A stretch of 64,000 nucleotides of DNA, taken from the NCBI GenBank assembly GCA_030374805.1, contig JARGSG010000217.1:1-64000 (forward strand), read 5' to 3'. This DNA comes from Gracilaria gracilis (taxonomy: Eukaryota > Rhodophyta > Florideophyceae > Gracilariales > Gracilariaceae). Below are positions 21,303-32,584 of this stretch, in pieces; position 1 is the first letter of the stretch, and each line of letters starts with the position of its first letter. The position numbers and the translations under genes are program-made. The notes under the pieces are model-generated. The model searched no databases and was not told where the DNA came from. It saw only the letters and a list, made by a program, of their open reading frames with translations.

Positions 21303-23292
21303 CTACGAGCCATTGCCAAAGAACGCAGTTTCGAGACTAACATTTACCACGTAGTACCGATCCAGAGTGTTGACCTTCAAGTAGTTTCTTCGAGTATCAT
21401 GTTGCTTCGACGGCACGGAAGACAATGGTACTGGCACCTGCCTGTAGCGAGTATCATTCAGGTCCGCAATAGTAGATAGCGATATATTCATCTTTAAAAC
21501 TTTGTACAGCATAGAAGAAGAACTATCACTGAATTCTCTTGCAGTCAATACTCCAGGGAAAGAACGGCTCGCAGAGAAGACATGAAACTTAGATAGACAA
21601 AGCGACGACGGAACAAATAGGTGTTTGGAAAGCAGTTCCTTCCAGTTCAACCAAAAAATAGAACTCCCATTGATACAGTTATTCGCTTTCGAACTTTCGT
21701 TAATAACCTTCATCATTTCCCTTGGCGTTACCACGTCAGATCGCACCAGCCGTCTCTTCACGTGCCCAAAGCAACCATCGCAAACATTTTTTGTATGCCC
21801 AGCGACCAAAAAGTAGAGCACGACATCTTCTTCCAGCTCCACCAAGGTGCGCCATACGATGTAGAAAAGCATAAAGTGGTTTTTGTTTTGGCCCCCACAG
21901 TTGTCCGCGTGCAACACCAACCGCTTTTCTAGTGACCCATTTGAATCAGCATTTGACTGTGTCCGAACCGAATGATGCAACATTGATATAACAGTATTCG
22001 CTGTTTTTCATTCGGCCAGTGCCCTTCGACCAGTCCATAGATATCCGTCACGCCGTCGTTGCTGCTCGCAACGCCAAAAATGTCGAACTTCAGACCAGTT
22101 ATGAAGTTAAATTGCCCCGGTTGCTTTTGTAGCTTTGGCAGAAGCACCTTTCCGGCATAGTCGAAGACGTAGTGTCGCGAGTCCTGCTTGGAAATGGTAA
22201 GTGCTGTCTCATGTATACTCTTGTATAATCTAAATTCTGTCCTGGCTTCCTTCAAATGTGTCTCTAAGAACTGCCTCGCCGCCTCCCTAATTACACTCTC
22301 AGTCCATGTCGCCGTCAACGTGTTCCTTATCTTGGTGCATGTATCACAAAAATCGGAGCCTGTAGCTGCAATGCGTAGAAGGGGCATATCGTGACCCCAG
22401 TACCTTACGAAAACAGAGTAAGAAACAGGTGCGGGGGGCTTAGAATACCTGCTAACCATCTGAACAACAGCAGTACAAATCTCATCCCAGTCCTGCGTGT
22501 ATTCATCATAGAATTTCTGCTTAGTAAAATGTGATGGAAGCACTCTTATTGCAGACTCACCACGAGCGCCCCTTCCCCTGGGGCATTCCATTCCATAGTC
22601 ACGAGCCACGCTTAGAAGAAACGTTTTCACAACAATGCGTTGAACGCCAAACTTACCTTCGCAGTTGCCAGATTTGCTTGTGGTATATAAAACTACTTCT
22701 TCGTCGACACGGCTTGATTGTTCTGCGTGGCGTTGAACTGTTTTCGGGGAAAGTTACGTAACAGCAGCAAACGCATTTGCAGAGACACGCTGCCCTCGTA
22801 AAGCGAATACTGTCTGTGTTCGTTGCCTTTCATTGGCTACTTCCTCATGTTTTCGCTTACGGCTGGTTGTCGTAGTTGGTCGCATCAGCTCGTTGGGCAC
22901 TCCTTTAGGAGAAGAGAGTGCTATAAACATGGCTCTTACAAAAGAGACACGTTCTGTCAAATCCATTTGGCCAAAGCTCGCAGCGAGCTGTAAGGTTGCC
23001 ACTTCTTTGCAGTGGGCGTGAGAGCACAAGTGTGTTTGAAAGTGCAACCGAACGTCTTCGGGCATGTTGATATCTGAAGGGACGGGACTGTCACTCTCAG
23101 AGAGCTTTGCAAAGGTCGATTGTACTTGACTGTTCTCATCTGGAGGCGATGGGGTGGAGTGAATCAAATGGGAGGCATCAAGCTCGTCACCGAAGTCCGG
23201 ATATCATCCGTTTGGTTCTACCTCAGGTGCTTCAGGGGCAGCCAAACTGGATGGATCAGAATGTAAGTGAAGGAGGTCGGTTTCCATGGCGG
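21303..23292 (-). pseudogene. DUF7869-like DDE transposase gene, frame interrupted
   Basis: The minus strand carries three conserved pieces. The first (23292-22754) is an N-terminal region with a cysteine/histidine motif (HTHLCSHAHC-type) and an RKRKHEE basic block. The second (22630-21929) has FCDTCTKIRN and an FNFITGLKFDIFGV stretch. The third (21983-21303) has the signature LHADNCGGQNKNHF followed by FLVAGHTKNVCDGCFGHVK, the RNase-H-like transposase core known from DUF7869 proteins. There is one in-frame TGA near 23200 and a frame change near 21960. The join near 22640 shows a GAAG|GTAAGT donor and may be an intron. The start METDLL at 23292 is chosen because upstream sequence is low quality. 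This family is common as a multicopy transposon in animals, oomycetes and algae. Confidence 0.6.
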
Positions 23293-23385
23293 CTGTTGAA
23301 AATGAAGTAATGCAGCAAAACACTGTTTTCGGTTTATCTCCGAAACGAAGCGGCTTTTCGATTTTCATCCATCTCGTCAGTGTCA

Positions 23386-23400
23386 TCGGAATGCTAGTTT
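23386..23400 (+). repeat. left terminal inverted repeat of the giant element
   Basis: TCGGAATGCTAGTTT, perfectly inverted at 42384-42398. Further CTAGTTT motifs follow inward at about 23508 and 23550, with AAACTAGCATAC at about 23566, a layout like the subterminal repeats of CACTA-type elements. The stretch 23401-23812 is otherwise non-coding. Confidence 0.6.
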
Positions 23401-23812
23401 GGGGGTCAAACATGACCGAATTATAACGAACGAAAAACCGGTGAATTTATCCAAATTTGGAAGTGCTAATTTCCGAAAATATTTCCACCTTTCCACTTGT
23501 GCTAGTTTTTCTCGAAAGAATTATTCCAAATTTTTTCCATCTTTGCTAGTTTGGATGGAAGGGAAACTAGCATACTTCTTTCGTTAATGGTAGTTTCGCA
23601 GCACAATGTAAGCGTGTTAGTGTCACCTACGTTCATGTCGGCGAATAGCGAGATAGACACTTAGATAGAAACTTAAATAGCTGTTTATCGAATAGGAATA
23701 GGAGTATACAAATAGATCGAATACCTTTTCAGTTTGAGGAGATCGGTTCACTAGTCAAAACCTTTCACATCAGGAATTCGTATACTAAATATATGAAACG
23801 CCTACGAATCAC

Positions 23813-26800
23813 GTGCAATCATCACCACCACTCTGTCCCACCGTCCGTGCGCCATATTACGCTGCCCACTACGTACCCCCAATCCTCTCCAACACCCCCC
23901 CAACCTTCCCCGCCATGCCCAACTGCTGCTTTGAAGGCTGCTCCTTCTTCGCCCGCACCATCCCCGCCATCCAAAGGCACCAGAGAAGATGCCCTAATCG
24001 CCTCACCCCAAACAAGCGTTTCCTCTCCCCAGGCGGAGGCCTCCCCCACTTCCCCCCACGCATCAAGCGTCACAAGTCTACCCCCCACCTCCATACACCT
24101 CCCCCTCTCACAAACCGCCCTTCCGACAACGTCTTCATCGCAGACGACGACTCCTACCACCACCAGCAACTCTCCCTCTCCCTCCACATCCCGGACGCCT
24201 ACCACATTGCCACCACCCCCGTCTGCTCCATCTCCCCCTTCCCTACTCCCCCTTCTCCCCCTTCCTTCCCCCTCCTCAAAAACCCCCACCTCGAACGCAT
24301 GGTCCTCTACATCTCTTCCATCGCCTCCTCCCTCGGCCTCCGAAAGGCTGACGAAATCATTTCCCTCCTCCACGACCCCACCTTCTCCCAATCTGCCTTC
24401 CACAACGCCGTCTTCTCCGCCCCCCAGTGTCTCAAACTTCAAACAGACCTCTTCCAACACCGAGTCAGAAACATCGGCTTCGCTCCCACTACCCTCTCCG
24501 ACCCACAGCAGCTCTTCTCCACCACCATCTTCCGAAAGGATCCCATCCAGGTCCTCAAGCAACAACTCGCCCTCGCACACTTCCACAACACCTTCTTCCA
24601 CCCCGTCTGCCACAAAACACCTTCCGGCTCTCCCGCTTTCGCCCACCCCATAGCCTCCACCCTCGGAAAAGAAGCAGTCCGCGCCCTCAAAGCCGCAATA
24701 ATGCACTCCTCCAACGACTCCGGCATCTGGCACACCCCCGACTCCACCGGTATCTACTCCTTCATTGGCTTGGTCCAAATTTACTCCGACAAGTCCTCCA
24801 CTTCCCTCAAATCCTCTTCCATCACCTCCTACCCCTTTCACATCATCCTTCTCAACTTCTCCGATGCCTTCCGTCGCAAGTGCATCACCGAACACCTCAC
24901 CCTTCTCGGATACTTGCCAACCTCCTTCCTCCCAACCAACCCCTCCCAAGACCATGACTCCATCCCTCAAACCTCCTCTCACATCCCCCACCACACCAAA
25001 ATGGAACTCATTTCGCTCGCCAACTCCAACCTCCTCGGCCCCCTCCTCTCCTCCGGTCTCAACGGCTTCCCCTTCCGTGACGCCTATGGCGTTCTCCGCC
25101 ACTGTCACCTAGTCATCGCCAGCTACTGCGCCGACATCCCCGAAGCAAAAGACATCCTCGCCATCTCCTACGGAACCCGCCTCGATGACCCTTGTCATAG
25201 ATGCACCGTCTCCCGCACAGACCTCTCCCTACACATTCAATCCCCTTCCTCCCGAACTCAGCACCAGACCCTTGCCAAACGCAAATCACACTCCACTCTC
25301 CTCCAACCATCATAAGACGCTCTCCTTGCTCGTAAGCCCAGAATCTCCCGCAACACAAAGGAAAAAGCCCTTGAAGCCCTCCATTCTCTCTCCCTCGCAA
25401 AGTACTCCTCCCTCTTCGAATCATACTCTCTTCTCAACATCACCCTACTCCTCTCCCCTTACAACATCTTCACCTTCGAACCACTCCACAACTTTCACCT
25501 CGGCGTCTCCAAGCTCATCAAGCTCGCCGCCATCGAGATACTCCGCTCAGAAGCGCTCTTCACCACCCTCCGTTCCCCCAAGTCCCGTCGCCCCTTCAAC
25601 TCCGTCCGCACTACCATCCTCAAACATTCAAACACCATCCTCTCCGCCATCGAAAAGCACTCCCCCGCAAACGGACTCCACATCGAATTCTCTACTTCCG
25701 ACAACGGTCAAACTCTCAACGGTTTCTTCACTACCGATGGCTTGCGGGGTATGCTCGAAGCAAAAGACTACCGCGCACTCGACATGGTCTTCCCCTTCAT
25801 CGGCGCCTTCTTCGACCGATGCTGTGACGAAGTCGATTCAGCCCCCATCAATTCCGTCTTCTCCAAGTACTCAAACCTCCTCCTCGCCTCCATGCGATAC
25901 AACACTTTCACCGAATAGACCGACGCCCGCCTCACCGACCTCCACAACCAAATCCGCTCCTTCAAGCGCACAGCCGTACTCGTCCTCGGCCCCCCCCGCA
26001 CTTCCAGCCTCGGAACCCTCAAGTTCCACCTCCTCGACCACGTTGTCGAGGACATTCGCCGCTTCGGAGGCCTTCACTTCAATGATGCCGGCATATTCGA
26101 GCACGCCCACATCCTTTTCAAGTCCCACTACTCCAAAACCTCAAGGCGCAGACCCACCGCACATCAAGAAACCATTCATGCCATCCACCGCTCCAACGCC
26201 ATCAAGGACTGGAATCCCGTCTCCACAAACCCATACATAACCTCCTCCTCCCCTGGCCTCGCTTCCCCCCTCCAATCCCAAGAACCCGGTTTCGTCCGTG
26301 ATGGCAAACACATCTCTTTCGCTGACCTAATCACTGCCCACATATTCATTCGCTCCAATCCTCACCTCCTTCATAAATCTCTTCAAGACCTCTTCCCCCC
26401 CAATACCCTATCCATTCTTGCACAATTCGGAAGAGACGCCCTCCCATCCTTTATCACCCTCTCTCTCGAAGTCCTACGACTCACTGACAACTCCCCCGCC
26501 CTCCGTAAGGCTCGACTCACCATAGTCAACTCCGCTTACGTCGTCGGCTGTTACATCCCAACACTCGACAACTACATTGAAGAGCGGAACGAGCTCGCGC
26601 CCCAGGATCCTCCAGTCCCTCTCATCCAACGAATTTTTGCGACCCTTTTCTTCGGTGCATCCAAGTCCCCAAAGTTCTCTCACATTCTCGTCGCCGGCTC
26701 CACCTCCTACCTACTCCACATCCAACGTCTGGCTGTGCAAACTCATCTCCCTTCTTCGTTTCGCCCTTCCTTCTTCAACTTCTTCTCCCAAAAAGTTCGC

Positions 26801-27125
26801 CTTCGTCCAGTTCATGGAACTCGTCCCACCCAGCGACGACGTCGATCTCACCCCCAACTGCGTTTGCATCCGATGGGCAACAGACGACGAACATAACCAC
26901 ACTATCCATCCAGTTCCCATCTCTACCCACTCCACGTCCGATAACGTTTCCCATTGGTATGGACTCATCCCCTCTTCCTCCATCCTTGGCTCCGTTCATG
27001 TTCTCCGCCAGAACTACCCCGGTCCTACCTTCACTTCTCGTCTACACTGGCGCTTTCACCGATTCTATCTCAATCGGTTCTATCGAGACCCCACCGTCAA
27101 GCCTTATTTACCATCCAACACGTAG
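23813..27125 (+). pseudogene. Plavaka/KDZ-like transposase of the giant element, about three breaks
   Basis: The gene begins with a C2H2-type zinc finger (MPNCCFEGCSFFARTIPAIQ, with the paired histidine and cysteine after it), reached from an upstream start at 23813 or the ATG at 23915. Next comes the transposase body: a segment ending LLGPLLSSGLNGFPFRDAYG, then the CHRC cysteine pair after GTRLDDP, as in Tnp2/Plavaka proteins. Further on, FEPLHNFHLGVSKLIK corresponds to the conserved 'H..LLGV' block, and LKFHLLDHVVEDIRRFGG plus FEHAHILFKSHY to the late conserved block of Plavaka/KDZ transposases. The total, about 1,100 codons, is normal for this group. Codon third positions are nearly all C, unlike the transposons to either side. 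Family assignment between Plavaka and KDZ is not settled by eye. Confidence 0.65.
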
Positions 27126-27284
27126 CTTCTATTCCAATTTAGCTTGAGCTTCATAAAACTTTAAACCCGCTTCGTTCCAATTGGAAGGAGTGAAGATACG
27201 CATGACATAAGAACGAAGAAGCATCTCTTCCCCATCCCACACATACCTCCACCCCTTCCCCCCCCCCTGCACCTCACCCTATCC

Positions 27285-28154
27285 TTAGTAGCCCGTCTCT
27301 TCCCTACCATCAACCTTTGTCCCTTCCCTGCGTTCCGCCCGGTGTGCCCCCAACCGCCCGAAACTCGCGTCGTCCGGTCGACAGGCCGCTATATAACAAT
27401 CAAGAACTGCACCTAGTCTCCGTGTTAGTTTTGCCATAAAATAGTCCTCCCTCACAGCTGGGTATATCTTCTCCCTCGATGGTACCCACAGCCCAACTGT
27501 TGCAGTTCTCCCAGAGCTTCCCGACATATACCTCGGATCTCCATCCACAAACCCATCGTTCTCAAACTCCTCGGTATGCTCCTCCTGTAGCGATTGCCAG
27601 GCTACCCCCAGTATTCCTTCAACAGCCCCAGGTAGATAATTCCCATACAAAGTAGAGCACAAAAGCTGTCTTTGCCCTCCACGTCTCACAACCTCGTTCA
27701 TAGTTTTCACCACACAGACAATCCAGGCGTCAAGTGTCGCAAGGTGCATCACGGTCCCATCCACGTACTGCCGCTCACCGTTACTTTGCCTCTCCACTGC
27801 GTATCCCATATACTCCTCCAACACTGCCACCGCCATCCCATTCTTGAAGTGCATATCTTCATCATCAACCTCCCATGGTGGCCCAACCGCACGAGACCCG
27901 GAATACGCAAGGTCTTCGAGCCGGCTCGTTCTCCACGCACACAACTCATTCCCCCCGCCCTCCTCCCTTCCCATCAGCTTCTCGCGCGCCTCCCCCATCT
28001 GCTGCTTTGGCTCTTCCCATAGCTCCGTCCCCTCAGTAGGTTTAGCACGTTTTGCAATCAAATCATACCCAAGGATGGAGAATAACTTGTCGCGAGCCGC
28101 CCGCTTTCGCACTCCAATAACATCGCTTAATGTCTGCTTCGCTGCCTCAGACAC
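27285..28154 (-). CDS. unidentified protein 1 of the left arm
   Basis: An open frame of 289 codons, not recognised. It has an acidic/charged N-terminal third with K/E/R helices, then a more globular region containing DAWIVCVVKTMNEVV and LYGNYLPGAVEG. The final 40 residues are basic. It overlaps the next upstream frame (28127-28609) by 28 bases, a tight packing unlike the host genes. It runs head-to-tail with the other minus-strand frames and converges on the transposase (160 bases apart). Purine-rich sense strand. Confidence 0.5.
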   Translation of the reverse strand: MSEAAKQTLSDVIGVRKRAARDKLFSILGYDLIAKRAKPTEGTELWEEPKQQMGEAREKLMGREEGGGNELCAWRTSRLEDLAYSGSRAVGPPWEVDDEDMHFKNGMAVAVLEEYMGYAVERQSNGERQYVDGTVMHLATLDAWIVCVVKTMNEVVRRGGQRQLLCSTLYGNYLPGAVEGILGVAWQSLQEEHTEEFENDGFVDGDPRYMSGSSGRTATVGLWVPSREKIYPAVREDYFMAKLTRRLGAVLDCYIAACRPDDASFGRLGAHRAERREGTKVDGREETGY

Positions 28155-28609
28155 TTGTCCGCACTCACATTATCCACACACTCCTGTTTCCTCCCCGTTT
28201 CTCGTATCGTCTCCCAAGTATCTTCCATTATTTCCGTCTCCACCACATACTTCAAAAACACATCACTTTCTCCCTCCGTTGATGGCGTATACGCCCTCAT
28301 CTCATATGCCATTTGATACGGGCACCGAGGTACCATCTCCTTCTCCCGAACCACAAATATGCTGCCCTCCCTACTTTCTCCCACCGTCTCACTCCTGTTC
28401 TTCCAGCTCCTACCAACGTTCTCCGTGTCAAAATAGAGCTCTGACGCCTCCAACTTCGCATAGTGGAGAATCTTATCATATACAGCCCTTGCAACTCCGT
28501 AAAAACATTCTGGCACCTGTATATCATGTTTTTGACGCCCCTTCACTCCCTTCCCACACCCCCTTCGCTTCTTACCCTTCACAGCCTCCTTTAAACTTTC
28601 AATCGACAC
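28127..28609 (-). CDS. unidentified protein 2 of the left arm
   Basis: An open frame of 160 codons. Its start is basic (KGKKRRGCGKGVKG), followed by a compact region with ILHYAKLEASELYF and PYQMAYEMRAY. No family recognised. It overlaps the frames on both sides by 11 and 28 bases. It may be an independent gene or part of a larger broken one; I leave it separate. Confidence 0.45.
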   Translation of the reverse strand: MSIESLKEAVKGKKRRGCGKGVKGRQKHDIQVPECFYGVARAVYDKILHYAKLEASELYFDTENVGRSWKNRSETVGESREGSIFVVREKEMVPRCPYQMAYEMRAYTPSTEGESDVFLKYVVETEIMEDTWETIRETGRKQECVDNVSADKCLRQRSRH

Positions 28610-29372
28610 ATTTTTGCTGCTTCAGCTCCTCCCTCTCCCGTTCCAATTCTTTCTGCGTGAGCTTCAAACTTACCATCATGGTATAGTGATTCTCCTTCAT
28701 ATTTCCCAGCTTCCCTTTCAACGAATTCACCCTCTCAACCAGTGCAGACCTTGGCAACACGCGTAAGTTCTCTTCATCTCCTTCTTCTATTCCTGTAGTT
28801 CCCATATTCCTTGCTCCGTTCCTCTCTCCACGATCCCCAGAAACGTCGACTCCTGCTTCATGCACATCGTCCTCAATCCGAACGGCATTATGCTTCACAC
28901 GTATTCCTTCAGGCGTTCGTACCGCGGTTTCCACCAAGTTCCCTACATTTCTATGCCTGTTTCCGAAAACGACATGTTCTCCTTCGAATAACCTGCCATC
29001 CACTGGTATATTTTCTCTCACATTCTCAATCACTGATCCACCACTGCTACTTCCTACAAATCTCCCGGGCAAATTGTCTCGGAGCCATTCCATCCTCTTC
29101 ACATTGGCGTGGCTCTCCATTCCATCGCCCACACGCCCAATTCGCCTCCCGCTGTCCTCTGCGTTTCCATGCTCCCTCATTTGCCTCATGCCCCCCAATT
29201 CCTCTTCTTCCCGCACCGCAGTATGTCGCGGTCTACCAGTTTTTTCTCTGCCCACCATTCGATTACTCCTAACATCAACCACAATCTCCATGCCCTCGTT
29301 CCTTGCCTCCTGAACGCCTCTTCCTACTTCTCCTTCGCGACCTCTCCCCTCCCGAACGCCAACCCCAGCCAC
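28599..29372 (-). CDS. unidentified protein 3 of the left arm, C-terminal coiled coil
   Basis: An open frame of 257 codons rich in G, E, R and V. The last 55 residues form a clear coiled coil (VERVNSLKGKLGNMKEN, ELEREREELKQQ). The N-terminal half is mostly disordered. No enzyme motif is seen. The coiled coil suggests self-association. Same composition and direction as its neighbours. Confidence 0.45.
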   Translation of the reverse strand: MAGVGVREGRGREGEVGRGVQEARNEGMEIVVDVRSNRMVGREKTGRPRHTAVREEEELGGMRQMREHGNAEDSGRRIGRVGDGMESHANVKRMEWLRDNLPGRFVGSSSGGSVIENVRENIPVDGRLFEGEHVVFGNRHRNVGNLVETAVRTPEGIRVKHNAVRIEDDVHEAGVDVSGDRGERNGARNMGTTGIEEGDEENLRVLPRSALVERVNSLKGKLGNMKENHYTMMVSLKLTQKELEREREELKQQKCVD

Positions 29373-29459
29373 TCCCTCTCCCTCCTTCCCTCGAATACCA
29401 CGGCTAACTATCCCAATAGTACTTCTTTCTATCGTCCTTCCCTCCCCTCTACTGCGACA

Positions 29460-29876
29460 CTACCTCCCCTTCTCTATGACATCTCTACACTCGCCTTCTT
29501 CTACAACTTGCGTGGAGTCATCGCCCCTTCGCCGCCCACCTCTATCCCTACCGCCCCGCGCATCATCCCCCTGCCTTCCTCTCATCCCTTCCCTGATTTC
29601 CCCACCTCCATTTCCCATCTCATGTGAAAGCGGAGTAGCTTGTGATACCAAAGCACTTACCGTTCGCTCGGTTCGCTGGGTTTGATCTGTTTGCTCGGTG
29701 CGTTCGGTTCGCTCGGTTCGCTCGGTTCGCTCCAAAGGTCGACCTCGATCACGTCCCCCCGTGTTATTCCTACCTTTCCCACGTAATTCACTTCGAGGAG
29801 GGCGCGAAGTACGTTCAATACCGCCCTCGCCATTTTCCACATCGCCGCTTCGAGGCGCACGCGTAGTACTACTCAA
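29460..29876 (-). CDS. low-complexity Arg/Glu/Gly protein with ERT repeats
   Basis: An open frame of 138 codons, disordered, with a run of ERT/EQT/DQT/QRT triplets and RG-rich segments that could bind nucleic acid. The repeat comes from the tandem DNA repeat at 29661-29733. No homology recognised. It could be a frame forced open by composition. Confidence 0.35.
   Translation of the reverse strand: MSSTTRAPRSGDVENGEGGIERTSRPPRSELRGKGRNNTGGRDRGRPLERTERTERTERTEQTDQTQRTERTVSALVSQATPLSHEMGNGGGEIREGMRGRQGDDARGGRDRGGRRRGDDSTQVVEEGECRDVIEKGR
29661..29733. repeat. 9-bp tandem repeat (GGTTCGCTC type)
   Basis: About eight imperfect units, the last four nearly identical (29703-29732). Being a multiple of three, it keeps the minus-strand frame open and encodes the ERT repeat. 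Confidence 0.75.
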
Positions 29877-30146
29877 GCCATCCTCGCGACCCCAATCTAC
29901 CGCCTCTGCACGCGTTAAACCTTTTGACGCGCACTCGCTTACATCCTCCGCATTCGAATTCGCATTCGCACTTCTCGTTTTACGTTAACCCATATGGAAT
30001 CGGACGACGACGATGCGCCAGGCGGTGTGCTCTAGATGTTGTCGCCGCTCGCCGCAAGACGTGTTCGCCACTCGACGTGATCGCAGATCCCCCGTGAAAC
30101 GCACACCTCCACTCGACGTGTGGTAGAAATATCGCACCGTTCTAGT

Positions 30147-30173
30147 AATTTTCGGAATCACTTTCCGAAAATT
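30147..30173. repeat. 10-bp hairpin between minus-strand genes
   Basis: AATTTTCGGA at 30147-30156 and its exact reverse complement at 30164-30173 with a 7-base loop. It lies in the 600-base gap between the SET gene end (30483) and the next start (29876), where I see no other gene. It may be a 3'-end or regulatory stem; the role is guessed. Confidence 0.6.
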
Positions 30174-30482
30174 GGGACGGAAATTTCCCTTCCTGTACGA
30201 AACCTCACTGCCAAAAACTGTTACGCTTTCACATGATATCACATGTACTTCGTATCTTCTATTCTATGTACTTGAACGTCAACCTACTCCCCCGAATCCT
30301 ATCCCCATTTTGTTCACGTCACTGGATGATAAAAGTGACGACACCCACTCACTTGGGGGAGTTCTCGTCCTCCCCTGTGGAACACGAGAGTTAGAGAGAA
30401 AGCGTAATAAAATGTACACAATTCGATTTTACACATACTACGGTACATCTTTCGGTTCTATAAGTCATAAAGCAATTGAGCT

Positions 30483-32569
30483 CTAGTCGACTGCTATAGG
30501 ATTCGAAGACGTACCCCATGTGTACTCCATTCCATAATCTGCAAACAACTCTTCTCCCACTTCTACAACCCGAAGTGCCCGGACGGCAAGCATTCGGTAT
30601 CCTCTTAATTGAAGTGGATTTCGCCCAGTTCCTGGGGTTCGACTCACCGCTACATTGGCAGTCCGTCGCTGCTTCAAGCCATTCTCCACTGCATCCCTAT
30701 CTTTATCCCCTTCCATATATTTTGGGTCGTTAATTGTTCCACCCAACGAAAATGAAGTGCGGACAATCCACACAGGGATTGCAGGTACTTCTCGTCTACT
30801 TTCCGGGAGTTCCCGGAATACCTCGCTTCTCAGGCTAACCTCCATCGCATAAGTTCGAAAACGTGCGGCGGTGGCCCCCAACAACCCTTCCCCATACTTC
30901 TTGTGTATCTCCTTCCTCTCCGTTAAGTCATAGTACACTAGAGTTCCGTAAAAGAAACATAGCTCTTCGTTCTTCATGAAACGGCGCGTGGTAAACACTC
31001 CCATTCCTGCGTCATGGTGACGAATCGACGACTTCCCAATGAGACAACCACACATAGTGGCCTCAAGTGCCAACATCGCGTTCAAGTCCAGGAGACCCAT
31101 CTTCCCTTGCAACGTTTTCGGCCACTCATGCAGCGCTTTGCGCCTGCCGATCATAGCCATTCCCTCCTCCTGCCACATCGATGCCAGGAAGTCTACAATA
31201 TACGGTGGGAACTTCTGATACTTTGTGAAGCCGGATGGAGCCTTCCATGATCGTGAAGGACGAGCGTTCCACTTGGGAAATAAGTCCATCACGCGATTCA
31301 CATAGTTTCGGACCTCCGGCGTAATTTGAATGTCCGTCTCATTATCGCGCATGCACATCTCGAACTGAACAATTGCCGCGTGCCTAGCATGCGCAAAACA
31401 GTCAGGGTCCAGCTCACAACCAATTAACTTGCGATGACGTTGTAACTCTATGCATGCCATGGCAGTCGAAAAAGTTCCCGCGAACAAGTCCACCACTGTA
31501 TCCCCTGGCTGCAAAAATCTGCTGATCAGCTCCTTCCACAACGCGCGAGGTTTTTGTTCCGACCTCACCTTCTGCAACATGAGCCCCAACCCTCCTTCTT
31601 TGTTTTCCATTCAAGAGCCTCCCCATTGGAGATGGGTGGTACCTGGTCAATAACACTGTGGTACCATGGATACCTCGACTGCACTTCGTTGAAATTCTCA
31701 TAGTTCACCATCGCATGCTGCTGTGCATAAGCGAGGTTACTTCGAACACCATGTATTGCATACTTCATGGCAGGGAACATGGAGCAAGACCTGCGTCCCG
31801 AGTTTCGCATGGGGTTGCCTTGCGACCGTATGAAATGAATTGGGACCTGGTCCACAACAAACGATAGCCTCGGAACCCTTTGCTCGTCCTTTGATCCAAT
31901 AAGAAAAAGCTCCTTCGTCCACTGGTTTACCTGTTAAAATGCACAGAAGATGACGAAATGACCCCCCGGACGTAGCAGCCTGGATATAAGCTTTGCCGCC
32001 TTCTTCATATGCTCAGCGCTCAGCATATCGTACCAACTGTTCTCCCGGTTCTTATCGGTCTTTATGTTGTATAGTGGGTCCATAAAAACCAGTTGAACTT
32101 TCCCCAATGGAGAGACTCCGTTGTTCAGCAGAGTCTCGTCCGTTGCCACCATATCCTCGAACCCGCAATTATAAATTCGAAAGTATTTCTCCATCTCCAG
32201 TTCACGACGTTGGAATGCCATTTTATCGTCCAACGAGGAAATGGCAGGAGGAAGCTGTATGTCGGCGTCGGACGACTGTTCACCAACATCTTCATTCGCA
32301 CTCTTACCCACTACATCCATTCCACTTCCGCTATCTCCACCCCCTCCTTGTTTCCCCTCCGAAGGATTCTCCCTTTCCAACTGCTCATCGTCATCGTCAT
32401 GAAGTTCGAGGCCAGGCTCCGGTTTCGATGTCGGCGTGAAAGGTATATCAGGGACCCTGAGTGTTTCTTTGATTTTCAAAGGGCTTATTGACTCCAAGAT
32501 GGAGGACATAAGCGAGTTAGAGAAACAGTCAAATCTCTGAGCAAACGCTCTTGACGGGTCCCTGTGCAA
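30483..32569 (-). pseudogene. beta-class DNA methyltransferase joined to a SET domain, split over several frames
   Basis: The first frame (32569-31934) has an acidic disordered region, then a methyltransferase motif IV variant, DPLY (residues 164-167), and a PGGHFVIF strand. A middle frame (31855-31565) carries the linking region. The last frame (31610-30483) opens with the EQKPRALWKELISRFLQPGD block and DLFAGTFST, the S-adenosylmethionine motif of beta-class N4/N6 enzymes (IV before X-I). Residues about 200-366 of this frame form a SET domain (AGMGVFTTRRF at the start; VGEELFADYGMEY at the end), the fold of protein lysine methyltransferases. The classic NHSC stretch is replaced by GGTINDPKY. 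DNA methylation and histone methylation in one polypeptide is unusual. The gene looks broken in this copy, about two or three breaks, though small introns cannot be excluded. Confidence 0.65.
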
Positions 32570-32584
32570 CGTCTATAGAACGGC

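Noticed and set aside
23822-25108. 428-codon glycine/valine-rich minus-strand frame opposite the transposase
   Set aside because: Antisense shadow of the C-ending codons of the transposase; the sense frame has the zinc finger and transposase motifs.
28811-29627. Plus-strand Pro/Ser-rich frames over the left arm
   Set aside because: They mirror the minus-strand genes; a C-rich strand rarely forms stop codons, so open frames are expected by chance.
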